This document shows positions 24,932 through 33,586 of a stretch of DNA of 64,000 bases, piece by piece. Position 1 is the stretch's first letter. Each line of letters begins with the position of its first letter. The position numbers and the translations under genes are program-made. The notes under the pieces are model-generated. The model saw nothing but the letters and a program-made list of their open reading frames with translations, was not told where the DNA came from and ran no database searches. The stretch comes from Burkholderiales bacterium (GTDB taxonomy: Bacteria; Pseudomonadota; Gammaproteobacteria; Burkholderiales; SG8-39): contig JAOSJV010000011.1 of assembly GCA_027493935.1 (NCBI GenBank), forward strand, positions 380,811 through 444,810, given 5' to 3'.

Positions 24932-25714
24932 TCAGACGAACTGCACCGACAGGCTGCCGAGCGGCCCGAAGTCGGCGCGCAGCGTGTCGCCCCGCTGCGC
25001 CCAGACCGGGCGGGTGAACGAGCCCGAGAGCATGACCCGTCCGGGCTCCAGCACGGTGCCGAAGCGGCCGACCTTGTTCGCGAGCCAAGCGATGGCAACG
25101 GCGGGATGGCCGAGGACGCCGGCGGCGACGCCGGTCTCTTCGATGTCGGCGTTGCGGTAAAGGAGCGCGCTCACCCAGCGCAGGTCGACCTCCATCGGCC
25201 CGACCGGGCGGCCGCCGATGACGAGCCCTGCCGCCGCCCCGTTGTCGGCGACGGTGTCGAAGATCTTGCGCGGGTTCTGCACCCGGGCGTCGATGATCTC
25301 GATCGCGGGCACCACGTACTCGGTGGCGCGCAGCACGTCGAGCAGCCCGACACCCGGGCCCTCGAGCGGCCTGCCGAGCACGAATACGAGTTCCGGCTCG
25401 ACGCGCGGAACGATGAAGCGCTCGAACGCCACCCGCGCGCCGTCCTCGATCACCATGTAGTCGTGCAGCACGCCGTAGTCCGGCTCGTCGATCTGCGAGG
25501 ACTGCTGCATCGCTTTCGAGGTGAGGCCGATCTTGTTGCCGATGATCCTGGAACCCGCCGCCACCTTCATTTCGTTCACCAAGCTCTGGATCGCGTACGC
25601 GTCTTCGACGGTGATACCGGGCCAAGTCGTCGAGAGCTGCACGACGGGCTTGCGCAGCTTCTCCGCGCTGATGAGGGATTCGGCGGCCTTGTGGCGGTCG
25701 GCATCGGACAGCAT
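24932..25714 (-). CDS. 2-oxo-hept-3-ene-1,7-dioate hydratase-like protein (HpaH/HpcG family)
   Basis: 260-aa member of the 2-oxopentenoate hydratase/fumarylacetoacetase-like fold. It would add water to a 2-oxo-enoic acid in meta-cleavage pathways. The long conserved series GNKIGLTSKAMQQSSQIDEP, YGVLHDYM, ELVFVLGRPLEGPG, PAIEIIDARV, DNGAAAGLVIGGRPV, LRWVSALLYRN, ETGVAAGVLGHPA and GSFTRPV follows E. coli HpaH closely, with acidic metal ligands in the usual places. CAGGAG is 6 nt before the ATG at 25712-25714. Its start faces an operator palindrome shared with the divergent CoA operon. Confidence 0.88.
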   Translation of the reverse strand: MLSDADRHKAAESLISAEKLRKPVVQLSTTWPGITVEDAYAIQSLVNEMKVAAGSRIIGNKIGLTSKAMQQSSQIDEPDYGVLHDYMVIEDGARVAFERFIVPRVEPELVFVLGRPLEGPGVGLLDVLRATEYVVPAIEIIDARVQNPRKIFDTVADNGAAAGLVIGGRPVGPMEVDLRWVSALLYRNADIEETGVAAGVLGHPAVAIAWLANKVGRFGTVLEPGRVMLSGSFTRPVWAQRGDTLRADFGPLGSLSVQFV

Positions 25715-25792
25715 GGGGTTCTCCTGCGTCGGGTCGGCCGATGTTGCCTGCGCGCGGCCGAAGCTGCAATCCGCGGCGCTCGTCGCGCCGGC

Positions 25793-25821
25793 TTGACGGC
25801 GATCACTGAATGAGCGATCAT
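25793..25821 (+). promoter_or_regulatory. candidate promoter of the badH-like operon
   Basis: TTGACG (25793-25798), a 17-bp spacer, then GATCAT (25816-25821). The -10 lies inside the operator palindrome, the usual arrangement for repression. It is about 65 bp before the ATG of the SDR gene. Confidence 0.45.
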
Positions 25822-25824
25822 TCA
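25807..25824. promoter_or_regulatory. TetR/FadR-type operator, copy 1
   Basis: Perfect palindrome TGAATGA-GCGA-TCATTCA between the divergent HpaH-like and BadH-like genes. Its form, TGAATGA N4 TCATTCA, is that of the B. subtilis FadR (YsiA) operator. A TetR gene is last in the operon it precedes. A second copy lies at 29570-29587. Confidence 0.75.
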
Positions 25825-25885
25825 TCGAATCACCGTGTTCGAGTCACCTTCGTGTAAGTCTCAACAGGGCCTGCGAGGAGGAACC

Positions 25886-26632
25886 ATGCTCCTGGACGGA
25901 AAAACCGCGGTCGTCACCGGCGCCGCGTCCGGAATCGGCCGGGCAACCGCCGAGAAGTTCGCCGCCGCCGGCGCGCACGTGCTGCTCGGGGACATCGACG
26001 AGAAGGGCGGCGAGGCGGCCGCGGCGCGGTTGCGCGGGGAGGGCCGCCGCGCCGACTTCATCGGCCTGGACGTCACCGATGCGGCGTCGATCGAGTCCTT
26101 CCGCCGGGCGGCGGCGGAGCGCGCCCCGCAGGTGGACATCGTCGCGAATATCGCCGGGTGGGGCAAGACCGAGCCGTTCGTCAAGAACACGCCCGATTTC
26201 TGGCGCAAGGTCGTCGACCTGAACCTGATGGGTCCGATCGCGGTCACGCGCGCGTTCCTCGAGCCGATGCTGGAGCGCAAGTACGGCAAGATCGTCATCG
26301 TGGCGAGCGACGCCGGTCGCGTCGGCAGCCTCGGCGAGTCGGTCTACTCGGGTGCGAAGGGCGGCGCGATCGCGTTCGCCAAGGGGCTCGCGCGCGAGGC
26401 GGCGCGTTTCAACGTCAACGTGAACTGCGTGTGCCCTGGGCCGACCGACACGCCGCTGCTCGCCGTGGTGCCGGACAAGATCAAGGAGGCGTTCATCCGC
26501 GTGACTCCGATGCAGCGGCTCGCGCAGCCTGCCGAGATCGCCGATGCGGTGCTGTTCTTCGCGAGCGACATGTCGAGCTTCGTCACCGGACAGGTGCTGA
26601 GCGTGAGCGGCGGTCTCACGATGGCGGGCTGA
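25886..26632 (+). CDS. SDR oxidoreductase, 2-hydroxycyclohexanecarboxyl-CoA dehydrogenase (BadH)-like
   Basis: 248-aa short-chain dehydrogenase. [45 protein letters not shown] (with the catalytic Ser, Tyr and Lys region), [13 protein letters not shown] and [14 protein letters not shown] resemble BadH of Rhodopseudomonas, which oxidises a 2-hydroxy alicyclic acyl-CoA. GGAGGAACC lies immediately before the ATG, so the start is firm. First gene of an operon with a crotonase-fold protein, an acyl-CoA dehydrogenase and a TetR regulator, behind the operator palindrome. A role in alicyclic or aromatic acyl-CoA degradation is inferred. Confidence 0.85.
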   Translation: MLLDGKTAVVTGAASGIGRATAEKFAAAGAHVLLGDIDEKGGEAAAARLRGEGRRADFIGLDVTDAASIESFRRAAAERAPQVDIVANIAGWGKTEPFVKNTPDFWRKVVDLNLMGPIAVTRAFLEPMLERKYGKIVIVASDAGRVGSLGESVYSGAKGGAIAFAKGLAREAARFNVNVNCVCPGPTDTPLLAVVPDKIKEAFIRVTPMQRLAQPAEIADAVLFFASDMSSFVTGQVLSVSGGLTMAG

Positions 26633-26670
26633 CGCCCGCAACCAGACAATCCCGTTCCCGGAGGAAATCC

Positions 26671-27489
26671 ATGTACCGACTGAAAGCCGCCGAGTGGCGC
26701 CCGCAGCACTTCAAGTGGGAGGTGAAGGACCGCGTCGCGACCGTGACCATGAACCGGCCCGAGCGCAAGAACCCGCTCACGTTCGACAGCTACGCCGAGC
26801 TGCGCGACACGTTCCACAAGCTGCAGTACGCCGACGACGTGCGCGTCGTCGTCTTCACCGGCGAGGGCGGCAACTTCTGCTCCGGCGGCGACGTGCACGA
26901 CATCATCGGGCCGCTGGTCAAGATGGACATGGGCGACCTGCTGTACTTCACGCGCATGACCGGCAACCTGGTGAAGGAGATGCGCAACTGCCCGCAGCCG
27001 ATCATCGCCGCGGTGGACGGCATCAGCGCCGGCGCCGGCGCGATCATCCCGATGGCCAGCGACCTGCGCTACGGCACCCCCGAGTGCAAGACTGCGTTCC
27101 TGTTCGTGCGTGTCGGCCTGGCCGGCTGCGACATGGGCGCCTGCGCGATCCTGCCGCGCATCATCGGCCAGGGTCGCGCGGCCGAGCTGCTCTATACCGG
27201 ACGCGCGATGAGCGCCGAGGAGGCTCACGCGTGGGGATACTTCAACGAGCTCGTGCCGAAGGACAGGCTGCTCGCGCGCGCGCACGAGACGGCGCTCTCG
27301 CTCGCCAACGGTCCCGCCTTCGCCCACGCCATGACCAAGAAGTGCCTGCACCAGGAGTGGAGCATGACGATCGAGCAGGCGCTCGAGACCGAGGCCGAGG
27401 CGCAGGCGATCTGCATGCAGACGCGGGATTTCGAGCGCGCGTACAACGCGTTCGTCAAGAAGGAAAAGCCGCAGTTCGCGGGCGACTGA
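26671..27489 (+). CDS. enoyl-CoA hydratase/isomerase (crotonase) superfamily protein, atypical active site
   Basis: 272-aa crotonase-fold protein. [26 protein letters not shown] (oxyanion-hole Gly region) and [22 protein letters not shown] are present. The two glutamates that catalyse hydration in crotonase appear replaced: [11 protein letters not shown] where GGGxELA is usual, and [18 protein letters not shown] where PExxLGLxP is usual. An Asp remains in the second loop, so isomerase, hydrolase or ring-opening chemistry is as likely as hydration. GGAGGAAATCC precedes the ATG. It lies between the BadH-like gene and an acyl-CoA dehydrogenase. Confidence 0.87.
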   Translation: MYRLKAAEWRPQHFKWEVKDRVATVTMNRPERKNPLTFDSYAELRDTFHKLQYADDVRVVVFTGEGGNFCSGGDVHDIIGPLVKMDMGDLLYFTRMTGNLVKEMRNCPQPIIAAVDGISAGAGAIIPMASDLRYGTPECKTAFLFVRVGLAGCDMGACAILPRIIGQGRAAELLYTGRAMSAEEAHAWGYFNELVPKDRLLARAHETALSLANGPAFAHAMTKKCLHQEWSMTIEQALETEAEAQAICMQTRDFERAYNAFVKKEKPQFAGD

Positions 27490-27503
27490 CTCGCGCCCCT
27501 GCC

Positions 27504-28685
27504 ATGGCCGACGCGAGCTTCCTCGAGTGGCCGTTCCTCGAGGAGCGCCATCGCCGTCTCGCGCGCGATGTCGAGGCCTTCGCCGCGCGCGAGCTCGGCG
27601 CGATCGACATCCATGCGCACGACGATGCGGCGGTCGACGCGGCCTGCCGCGACATCGTCCGGCGGCTCGGCCGCGCGGGCCTGCTCGAGCACGCGTGCGC
27701 CCCCGCGGCCGGCGCGCGGCTCGACGTGCGCAGCCTCTGCATCACCCGCGAGGTGCTCGCGCGGCACGCCGGGCTCGCCGACTTCGCGTTCGCGATGCAG
27801 GGGCTCGGCACGGGCGCAATCTCGATCGCGGGCGATGCCGCGCAGCGCACGGCCTACCTGCCGCCGGTCATGCGCGGCGAGCACATCGCCGCATTCGCGC
27901 TGTCCGAGCCGCAGGCCGGCAGCGACGTCGGGGCGATCGCCACGGTGGCCTCGCGCGACGGCGACGGCTACGTGCTGAACGGCACCAAGACCTGGATCTC
28001 GAACGGCGGCATCGCCGATCACTACGTCGTCTTCGCGCGCACTGCCGGCGCGCCCGGCGGCAAGGACGGCACGCGCGGCCTGTCCGCGTTCGTGGTCGAC
28101 GCGGTCACGGCCGGTCTCGAGGTCGCCGCGCGCATCCCGCTGATCGCGCCGCACCCTCTCGCGACGCTCGCGTTCCGTGACTGCCGCGTGCCCGCGAGCG
28201 CCCTGATCGGCGCCGAAGGCGACGGTTTCCGCATCGCCATGGGGACGCTCGACGTCTTTCGCACGACGGTCGGCGCCGCGGCGCTCGGCTTTGCGCGGCG
28301 CGCGCTGGACGAGGCGCTGCGGCGTTGCCGCGAGCGCGAGGTGTTCGGCCGGCCGCTCGGCGACTACCAGCTCACGCAGGCCAAGATCGCCGACATGGCG
28401 CTCGCGATCGATGCCGCGGCGCTGCTCGTCTACCGCGCCGCCTGGACCAAGGACACGACCGGCCGGCGCGTGACGCGCGAGGCGTCGATGGCGAAGCTCT
28501 ACGCCACCGAGGCGGCGCAGCGGGTCATCGACATGGCGGTGCAGCTCTTCGGCGGCACCGGCGTGGTCGCCGGCGTCACCGTCGAGGCGCTGTACCGCGA
28601 GATCCGCGCGCTGCGCATCTACGAAGGCACGAGCGAGATCCAGCGCCTGGTGATCGCGAACGCGGTCATGGGCGCTGCGCAATGA
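27504..28685 (+). CDS. acyl-CoA dehydrogenase
   Basis: 393-aa FAD-dependent acyl-CoA dehydrogenase. [16 protein letters not shown] is the FAD/substrate motif, [20 protein letters not shown] follows, then [21 protein letters not shown]. The C-terminal [20 protein letters not shown] and [15 protein letters not shown] carry the conserved ExTSEIQ region, where the Glu in YEGTSE is the usual catalytic base of the short/medium-chain group. It is 14 bp after the crotonase-like gene and 31 bp before tetR, all on one strand. It passes electrons to ETF; the acyl chain is not identifiable. Confidence 0.92.
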   Translation: MADASFLEWPFLEERHRRLARDVEAFAARELGAIDIHAHDDAAVDAACRDIVRRLGRAGLLEHACAPAAGARLDVRSLCITREVLARHAGLADFAFAMQGLGTGAISIAGDAAQRTAYLPPVMRGEHIAAFALSEPQAGSDVGAIATVASRDGDGYVLNGTKTWISNGGIADHYVVFARTAGAPGGKDGTRGLSAFVVDAVTAGLEVAARIPLIAPHPLATLAFRDCRVPASALIGAEGDGFRIAMGTLDVFRTTVGAAALGFARRALDEALRRCREREVFGRPLGDYQLTQAKIADMALAIDAAALLVYRAAWTKDTTGRRVTREASMAKLYATEAAQRVIDMAVQLFGGTGVVAGVTVEALYREIRALRIYEGTSEIQRLVIANAVMGAAQ

Positions 28686-28716
28686 GCGCCGACGTCCCGC
28701 CCGACGGTGCAGACGC

Positions 28717-29388
28717 ATGAGCTCGCCGGGCGTCGTTGAGAGCGCGGTGACCGATCCGCGTCTGGTCGGCGAGCGCCGGCAGCAGATCATCCGCGCCGCC
28801 ACCAAGCTCTTCTCGGAGCAGGGGTACTACGGCACGACGATCCAGCACATCGCGCGCGAGGCCGGCATCAGCGTCGGTCTGATCTACCAGTACTTCCGCG
28901 ACAAGGACGACGTGCTGTTCCTGACGCTCAAGCACGTCCTCGAGACCTACGAGAACGAGATCCCCGGTGCGCTGGCGGGCGTCGAGCACCCGCTCGAGCG
29001 GCTGTGCGTCGCGCTCGGCGCGTATTGCCGCGTCGTCGACCGGCTACGCGACGCGACCGTGCTCACCTACCGCTCGACCAAGTCGCTGCGCGCCGACCGC
29101 CGCACCTTCATCAAGGAGGGCGAGGAGCGCACGAACCGCCTGCTCGAGACCTGCCTGCGCGCGTGCGTCTCGAGCGGCCACCTGCGGCCGGTGAACGGTT
29201 TCCTGCTCGTCTACCAGCTCGTGCTCTTCTCGCACGCGTGGGCGCTCAAGGCGTGGGCGCTGCGCGAGCGCTACACGCTCGACGATTACGTCGAGGAGGG
29301 GATCAAGCTGCTCATCGAGCCGTTCCTGACCGAAAAGGGCCGCGCCGCGATCGCACGCTTGCGTCGCCGGCGCCGGCGCACCGAGTAG
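28717..29388 (+). CDS. TetR family transcriptional regulator
   Basis: 223-aa regulator. An N-terminal HTH (RRQQIIRAATKLFSEQGYYG, TTIQHIAREAGISVGLIYQY, FRDKDDVLF) is followed by an all-helical ligand domain, including TLDDYVEEGIKLLIEPF. The tail is Arg-rich (RLRRRRRR). Its position as last gene of the BadH-like operon, and two FadR(YsiA)-like palindromes at the operon's own promoter and before the next hydratase gene, suggest it is an acyl-CoA-responsive autorepressor. Ligand and binding are inferred, not shown. Confidence 0.9.
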   Translation: MSSPGVVESAVTDPRLVGERRQQIIRAATKLFSEQGYYGTTIQHIAREAGISVGLIYQYFRDKDDVLFLTLKHVLETYENEIPGALAGVEHPLERLCVALGAYCRVVDRLRDATVLTYRSTKSLRADRRTFIKEGEERTNRLLETCLRACVSSGHLRPVNGFLLVYQLVLFSHAWALKAWALRERYTLDDYVEEGIKLLIEPFLTEKGRAAIARLRRRRRRTE

Positions 29389-29403
29389 GCCGGCGCGCCG
29401 GCC
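29388..29403. terminator. palindrome after tetR
   Basis: GGCCGGCGCGCCGGCC, a perfect 16-base palindrome starting at the tetR stop. It could form a strong GC hairpin but has no T tract. A possible operon end. Confidence 0.3.
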
Positions 29404-29569
29404 GGGGCCTTGTCAAGCCCGGCCGATGCCTCCGGTCCGCGGCGCAGCGCCACCACAGCGCGCCTCCGCGGCGGCCCGGAACCGGCCCGGCGGCCGCCTG
29501 CCGCGGCACGTGGTCGGCGAAGTGTGATCCAGGCTAAATCCCCCGCGCCACCCGCAATCTAGACTTGCG

Positions 29570-29587
29570 TGAATGAATACTCATTCA
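29570..29587. promoter_or_regulatory. TetR/FadR-type operator, copy 2
   Basis: Perfect palindrome TGAATGA-ATAC-TCATTCA, 57 bp before the ATG of the second enoyl-CoA hydratase gene. It shares both 7-base arms with the copy at 25807-25824, and its spacer fits the FadR consensus even better. It likely places this hydratase in the same regulon. Confidence 0.75.
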
Positions 29588-29643
29588 TCCAAGGCAGCGC
29601 CTCCCCGTCGACGAAGCCGGCAGCGGCGAGTAGCGCGCCGCCC

Positions 29644-30396
29644 ATGGCGCTCGCGTTCGCAGGCGCCGTCGCGGTGACGACGCTCGACCGGCCGCCGGTC
29701 AACGCCATCGACGAAGCATGGCTCGAGCGGCTGGACGCGATTATCGGCCAGGTCGAGGGGCACGGCGCCGCGGTGCTCGTGCTGCGGGGCGCGGGACGCG
29801 CGTTCTGCGCCGGCGCGGACCTGGAGCTGATGCGCTCGCGGTTCGGAACCGAGGACGGGCGGGCGCGCATGATCGCCTTCGTGCAGGAGATCCAGCGCGT
29901 GTACGCGCGCCTCGAGCGCGCGAGCTTCGTATCGATCGCGGCGATCGGCGGTGCGGCGCTCGGCGGCGGGCTCGAGCTCGCGCTCGCCTGCGATCTGCGC
30001 GTGGTCGCCCATGAGTCGCGCCTCGGGCTGCCCGAGGCGGGTCTCGGTCTGCTTCCCGGCGCCGGTGGCACCCAGCGCTTGACGCGGCTGTGCGGCGAGG
30101 CGGTTGCGAAGCGGCTGATTCTCGGCGCCGAGGTCGTCGGCGGCGCGGAAGCAGCGGCGCTCGGGCTCGCGCAGTGGGCGGTACCGGCGGCAGCGCTCGA
30201 CGCGCACGTCCACGCGCTCGCCGAGCGCATCGCCGCGCTGCCGGCCGCCGCGCTCGCGGCATGCAAGCAGTGCATCGCCGCAGCTGCGGATCCGTCGGAC
30301 GAGGGGTACGCGCTCGAGATCGAGCACACGGCCAGGCTGCTCGCAAACAGCGAGACGCAGACGCGCGTGCGGAACTTTCTGGCCGGTCGACGCTGA
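29644..30396 (+). CDS. enoyl-CoA hydratase/isomerase family protein
   Basis: 250-aa crotonase with both canonical glutamates: GGGLELALACDLR and GLPEAGLGLLPGAGGTQRL. FCAGADLELM provides the oxyanion hole, so true hydratase activity is plausible. An upstream GTG at 29569 opens the frame further, but it lies in the operator palindrome and the extra 25 residues are not family-like. ATG 29644 (MALAFAGAVAV) is therefore chosen; its RBS is weak. It is a single gene under the second FadR-like operator. Confidence 0.88.
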   Translation: MALAFAGAVAVTTLDRPPVNAIDEAWLERLDAIIGQVEGHGAAVLVLRGAGRAFCAGADLELMRSRFGTEDGRARMIAFVQEIQRVYARLERASFVSIAAIGGAALGGGLELALACDLRVVAHESRLGLPEAGLGLLPGAGGTQRLTRLCGEAVAKRLILGAEVVGGAEAAALGLAQWAVPAAALDAHVHALAERIAALPAAALAACKQCIAAAADPSDEGYALEIEHTARLLANSETQTRVRNFLAGRR

Positions 30397-30571
30397 GCCG
30401 CCGGCCGTCCGGCCGGCGCGGGAACCGGACGGCGGCGTGCCCGGCGGTACCGGACTGTGACAGGCTGCCACTGCCGCACGCCGCGCGCCTGCCGGGCGCC
30501 CGCGGGCGGTGCTATGGTGAATGCGGCGCGTCCGGGCCCGAAGGCCGTGGACGCTTGTTAGGGCATCGTTC

Positions 30572-31615
30572 ATGTCTCTCCGCCGCAGCCTCGCCGCACT
30601 CGCACTTGCCGCCGTAGGCGTGCTGCGCTGCTTCCGGGCATCGCTGCCGCGCAAGCCGCGGCCACGTTGCTCGCGGCGATCGGCGAGGTCCGGATTCTCG
30701 ACGCGGCCGGCCAGTCGCGCGCGGGCGAGCGCGGCGACGCGCTCGCTACCGGCGAGCGCGTCGCAGTCGGTGCGAACGGCCTCGCCCAGCTGCGTTTCAG
30801 CGATGGCGGCCTGGTCTCGCTGCGCGCGAACTCCGAGCTGAGCATCGACGCGTACGCCTACCAAGGCGAGCGCGATACGGCGGCGAGCTCGGTGCTGCAA
30901 CTCGTGCGCGGGGGCCTGCGCGCAATCACCGGCGCGATCGCCCGCCTGAACCGCGGCGGCTACACCGTCGTCACCACGAACGCGACGATCGGCGTGCGCG
31001 GCACCGACTTCGAGGTCTTCCACATCTCGCCGCCAGTGCCGAGCGGCGAGACCCTGCCAGGCGAACCCGGGACCTATCTCAAGGTCAACCAGGGAACCGC
31101 CTTCCTCCAGACGCAGGGGGATCACTGGACGTTCTCCCGCAGCAGGTCGCGGTTGCGTTACAAGCGGCAGCGGTTCCGCGCCTCCTGCCGCAGATGCCGA
31201 CATTCATGCGCGGCGTGCCGCCGACGCCGACCCCACCGCAGCAGCCGCAGCCCCGGCAGCAGCGCAGCGAGCAGCCGATGCGCGCGCCAGGCGCACTCAG
31301 CGCACCGACGGTGGACCCGCGCACGCTGCACGGCCCCGCGTCCTCACCGACGTTGACCCCGCCAACCTCCCCGACGCTTGCTCCGGCACTCGCGGCGCCG
31401 GACGCGACTTCGCCCACGCTGAGCCCGAGCCTCACCAACCCGACGGCCCCCTCCCCGGCACTCGGCCCGGGCACGGCGAGCCCGACCTGACCGCGCCGGC
31501 GACGACGAGTCCCACGATGACCGCACCGGCGACGACGAGCCCCACGATGACCGCGCCGGTGACGGGTCCGGGCATGACTGCGCCGGTCAGCCCGGGGATG
31601 ACCGCGCCGCGCTGA
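30572..31615 (+). CDS. FecR-domain exported protein with Pro/Thr-rich tail (three frameshifts)
   Basis: Signal peptide (SLRRSLAALALAAVGVL, resuming as GIAAAQA/AATLLAA), then a FecR-type beta domain: IGEVRILDAAGQSRAGERGD, LRFSDGGLVSLRANSELSID, VTTNATIGVRGTDFEV and YLKVNQGTAFLQ. A low-complexity tail rich in Pro, Thr, Ser and Ala ends in repeats such as SPTMTAPATT. The frame is broken three times (signal peptide, after GDHWTFS, and after GTASPT), each fixed by adding one base. The repaired protein is about 348 aa. There is no FecI sigma factor or TonB receptor beside it. FecR domains of this stand-alone kind are cell-envelope proteins of unknown role. Confidence 0.65.
31488..31566 (+). repeat. 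30-bp tandem repeat in the FecR-like gene tail
   Basis: Two near-identical 30-base units (TGACCGCGCCGGCGACGACG and the following ten bases, differing at two positions) and a partial third. In the repaired frame each encodes a MTAPATTSPT-type decapeptide. Copy-number change here would alter tail length without shifting the frame. Confidence 0.7.
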
Positions 31616-31631
31616 CCGCGCACGTCCCAGA

Positions 31632-32114
31632 TCAGGCCGGCAGATCGAGCAGCTCGCTGCCGGTCAGCCGACCCAGCAGCGCGAGCAGGGTGCGGCGCTC
31701 GGCGGCGCTCAGCCGCGCGGCGACATGTGCTTCGTGAGCGAGCACGCGCGCCTTCATCCGGCCAAGCAAGGTCTTGCCGCGCCGGGTGAGCCACAGTCCA
31801 TTGGTCCGCCGATCCTCGCCTCGCCGCCGCTCGAGCAATCCGCGGTCCTCGAGCTCGTCCAGCACGGCAACCAGCGTCGAGCGGTCGAGCCCGACCGCCT
31901 CGGCGAGCCGCGTTTGCGTGACACCCGGGTTCGCCTCGACCAGGACCAGCATGCCGAAGCGCCCCGGCGAGACGCCGAACGCGCGCGACGCCGCGGCGAA
32001 GTCCCGGAACACCGCGAGCTGCGCCAGCCGCAGCTGGTAGCCGAGCAGCGCCGGCAGCAGTCCGTGGTCGAGCGCCCGCGGCCGGGGGCGGGCCGTCTTG
32101 TTGCGTCCGGGCAT
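31632..32114 (-). CDS. MarR family transcriptional regulator
   Basis: 160-aa winged-helix regulator. VSPGRFGMLVLVEANPGVTQ, TRLAEAVGLDRSTLVAVLDE (recognition helix), LEDRGLLERRRGEDRRTNGL (wing) and LTRRGKTLLGRMK are all MarR hallmarks. The ATG at 32112-32114 (MPGRNKT) gives a normal length; the frame stays open further upstream with no RBS. It lies downstream of an MFS transporter gene on the same strand, a common pairing where the regulator controls the pump. The ligand is unknown. Confidence 0.87.
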   Translation of the reverse strand: MPGRNKTARPRPRALDHGLLPALLGYQLRLAQLAVFRDFAAASRAFGVSPGRFGMLVLVEANPGVTQTRLAEAVGLDRSTLVAVLDELEDRGLLERRRGEDRRTNGLWLTRRGKTLLGRMKARVLAHEAHVAARLSAAERRTLLALLGRLTGSELLDLPA

Positions 32115-32236
32115 GTGAGCGGTGGCGAGGACCAGGCGGTGAGGAGAACTGTTTCCGGCGCCGATTGTTGCGACACCCAACAGCTCGCCGCCCATGCTAG
32201 CCGAAACGCTTGGCGCGCGGCAACCCGCGGCCGCGG

Positions 32237-33538
32237 CTAGCGCGACTGGCGGCAGTGCGTCTCGCGCGTGGCGAGCGCCGCGACCACGCTGAGGAAGATC
32301 CACACGAGCATCAGCGAGAACCCGGATCGGAACGCGTCGAAGCTGTAGACGCGGGCGCCATTCACCAGCGCGCCGTCCCAGTGGCGATCGAGGATCCAAC
32401 CCACCGCCGGCTGCATGATGAGCCCGCCGAGCATGTTGCCCATGTTGATCACGCCGGAGACGGTGCCGGCAAGGTGCGCGGGCACCGACTCCTTGGCGAA
32501 CGCGAAGCTCACCATCACCGCCCCGGACGCGACCCCGGTCAGGGCGAGGACGCCGACCAGCACCGGCAACGGCAGCCCGCCGAACTGCAAGACGACGATC
32601 CATCCTATCGCCGCCACACCGGCGCCAAGGATGAAGAGCGGCTTGCGCGCACGCACGCGGTCCGATGCGGCGCCCATCACCGGCCCGGCGAGCGCCCACG
32701 CGACGAGCACCACGGAGGCAAGCAGCGCTGACTCGCGGGTGGTGAGCCCATAGTGCGTCGTGAGGAAGGGTACGCCCCACAGGCCGGCGAACGTCAGCGT
32801 GGGGCCGGAGATGCCACCGGCGGCGAAGAAGATCAACCACACGTTCGCGACCCGCACCACGGCGCGCAGGCCGCCGAGCATCGAGTGTCTTCGCGCCGCT
32901 GAATGACCGCCCGCGAAATGGCTGCGAAAGCCGCGCTCGGCCGGATCGTCGCGCACTGCAAGCCACGTCGCCGCGCACAGCGCCGCGGTCAGCCCCGCCA
33001 CGCCGAGCATCACCGGGCGCCACCCGAACGCGTCGACCAGCACGCGTAGCGGCAGACCCGCCGAGACGGCGCCGATCACGCCGCACATCAGCGCGATGCC
33101 CGACATCATCGCGAAATGACGAGCGTGGAACCAGTGGCTCGCAAGCTTCAGCATGCTCACGAAGGCGACGCCGACCGCTGCGCCGATCAGCAGCCGGCCG
33201 GCGCCGACCAGCATATACCCCGGCGACAGCGCGAAGAGCGCGCCGCCGGCGGCGGCCACCCCCGCACCGGCGGTGAGCAGGCGCCGTGGTCCCCAGTGGT
33301 CGGCGAGCATCCCGGTCGGGATCTGCATCGCGACGTAGCTGTAGTAGTAGAAGGCCGAGAGATTGCCGAGCGCAGCGGCGCCCATCGCGAACTCGGTCAT
33401 CAGCTCCTGGGTGATGACCGCCGGCGCGACGCGCTGGAAGAATCCGATCAGGTACAGCGCCGCGCCGAAGCTCCACACGGCGAGGGCGAGCCAGAGCGGC
33501 GGCAATCCGGGCGCGCGCGGCTGGGTCGCGGACTGCAT
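32237..33538 (-). CDS. MFS transporter
   Basis: 433-aa inner-membrane protein with about 12 hydrophobic segments. YYYSYVAMQIPTGMLADHWGPRRLL contains the MFS motif-A region (DHWGPRR), split here over two recognisable parts, and GAASDRVRARKPLFI repeats it in the second half. Sequence style (FQRVAPAVITQEL at the N-terminus) matches the anion/metabolite-H+ symporter-like MFS group. It lies 122 bp upstream of the MarR gene. Substrate not identifiable. Confidence 0.9.
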   Translation of the reverse strand: MQSATQPRAPGLPPLWLALAVWSFGAALYLIGFFQRVAPAVITQELMTEFAMGAAALGNLSAFYYYSYVAMQIPTGMLADHWGPRRLLTAGAGVAAAGGALFALSPGYMLVGAGRLLIGAAVGVAFVSMLKLASHWFHARHFAMMSGIALMCGVIGAVSAGLPLRVLVDAFGWRPVMLGVAGLTAALCAATWLAVRDDPAERGFRSHFAGGHSAARRHSMLGGLRAVVRVANVWLIFFAAGGISGPTLTFAGLWGVPFLTTHYGLTTRESALLASVVLVAWALAGPVMGAASDRVRARKPLFILGAGVAAIGWIVVLQFGGLPLPVLVGVLALTGVASGAVMVSFAFAKESVPAHLAGTVSGVINMGNMLGGLIMQPAVGWILDRHWDGALVNGARVYSFDAFRSGFSLMLVWIFLSVVAALATRETHCRQSR

Positions 33539-33586
33539 GGCAGGGGCTCGCCGCGATATTCTAGCGGCCGACCGGCACGCGACCAG

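Noticed and set aside
29569-29643. GTG at 29569 as start of the second enoyl-CoA hydratase
   Set aside because: The codon overlaps the operator palindrome and the extra 25 residues are not found in crotonases; ATG 29644 starts the domain.
31488-31566. Tandem repeat as a CRISPR or integration site
   Set aside because: Units are contiguous 30-mers without spacers, in frame within the FecR-like gene tail, and there are no cas or integrase genes nearby.
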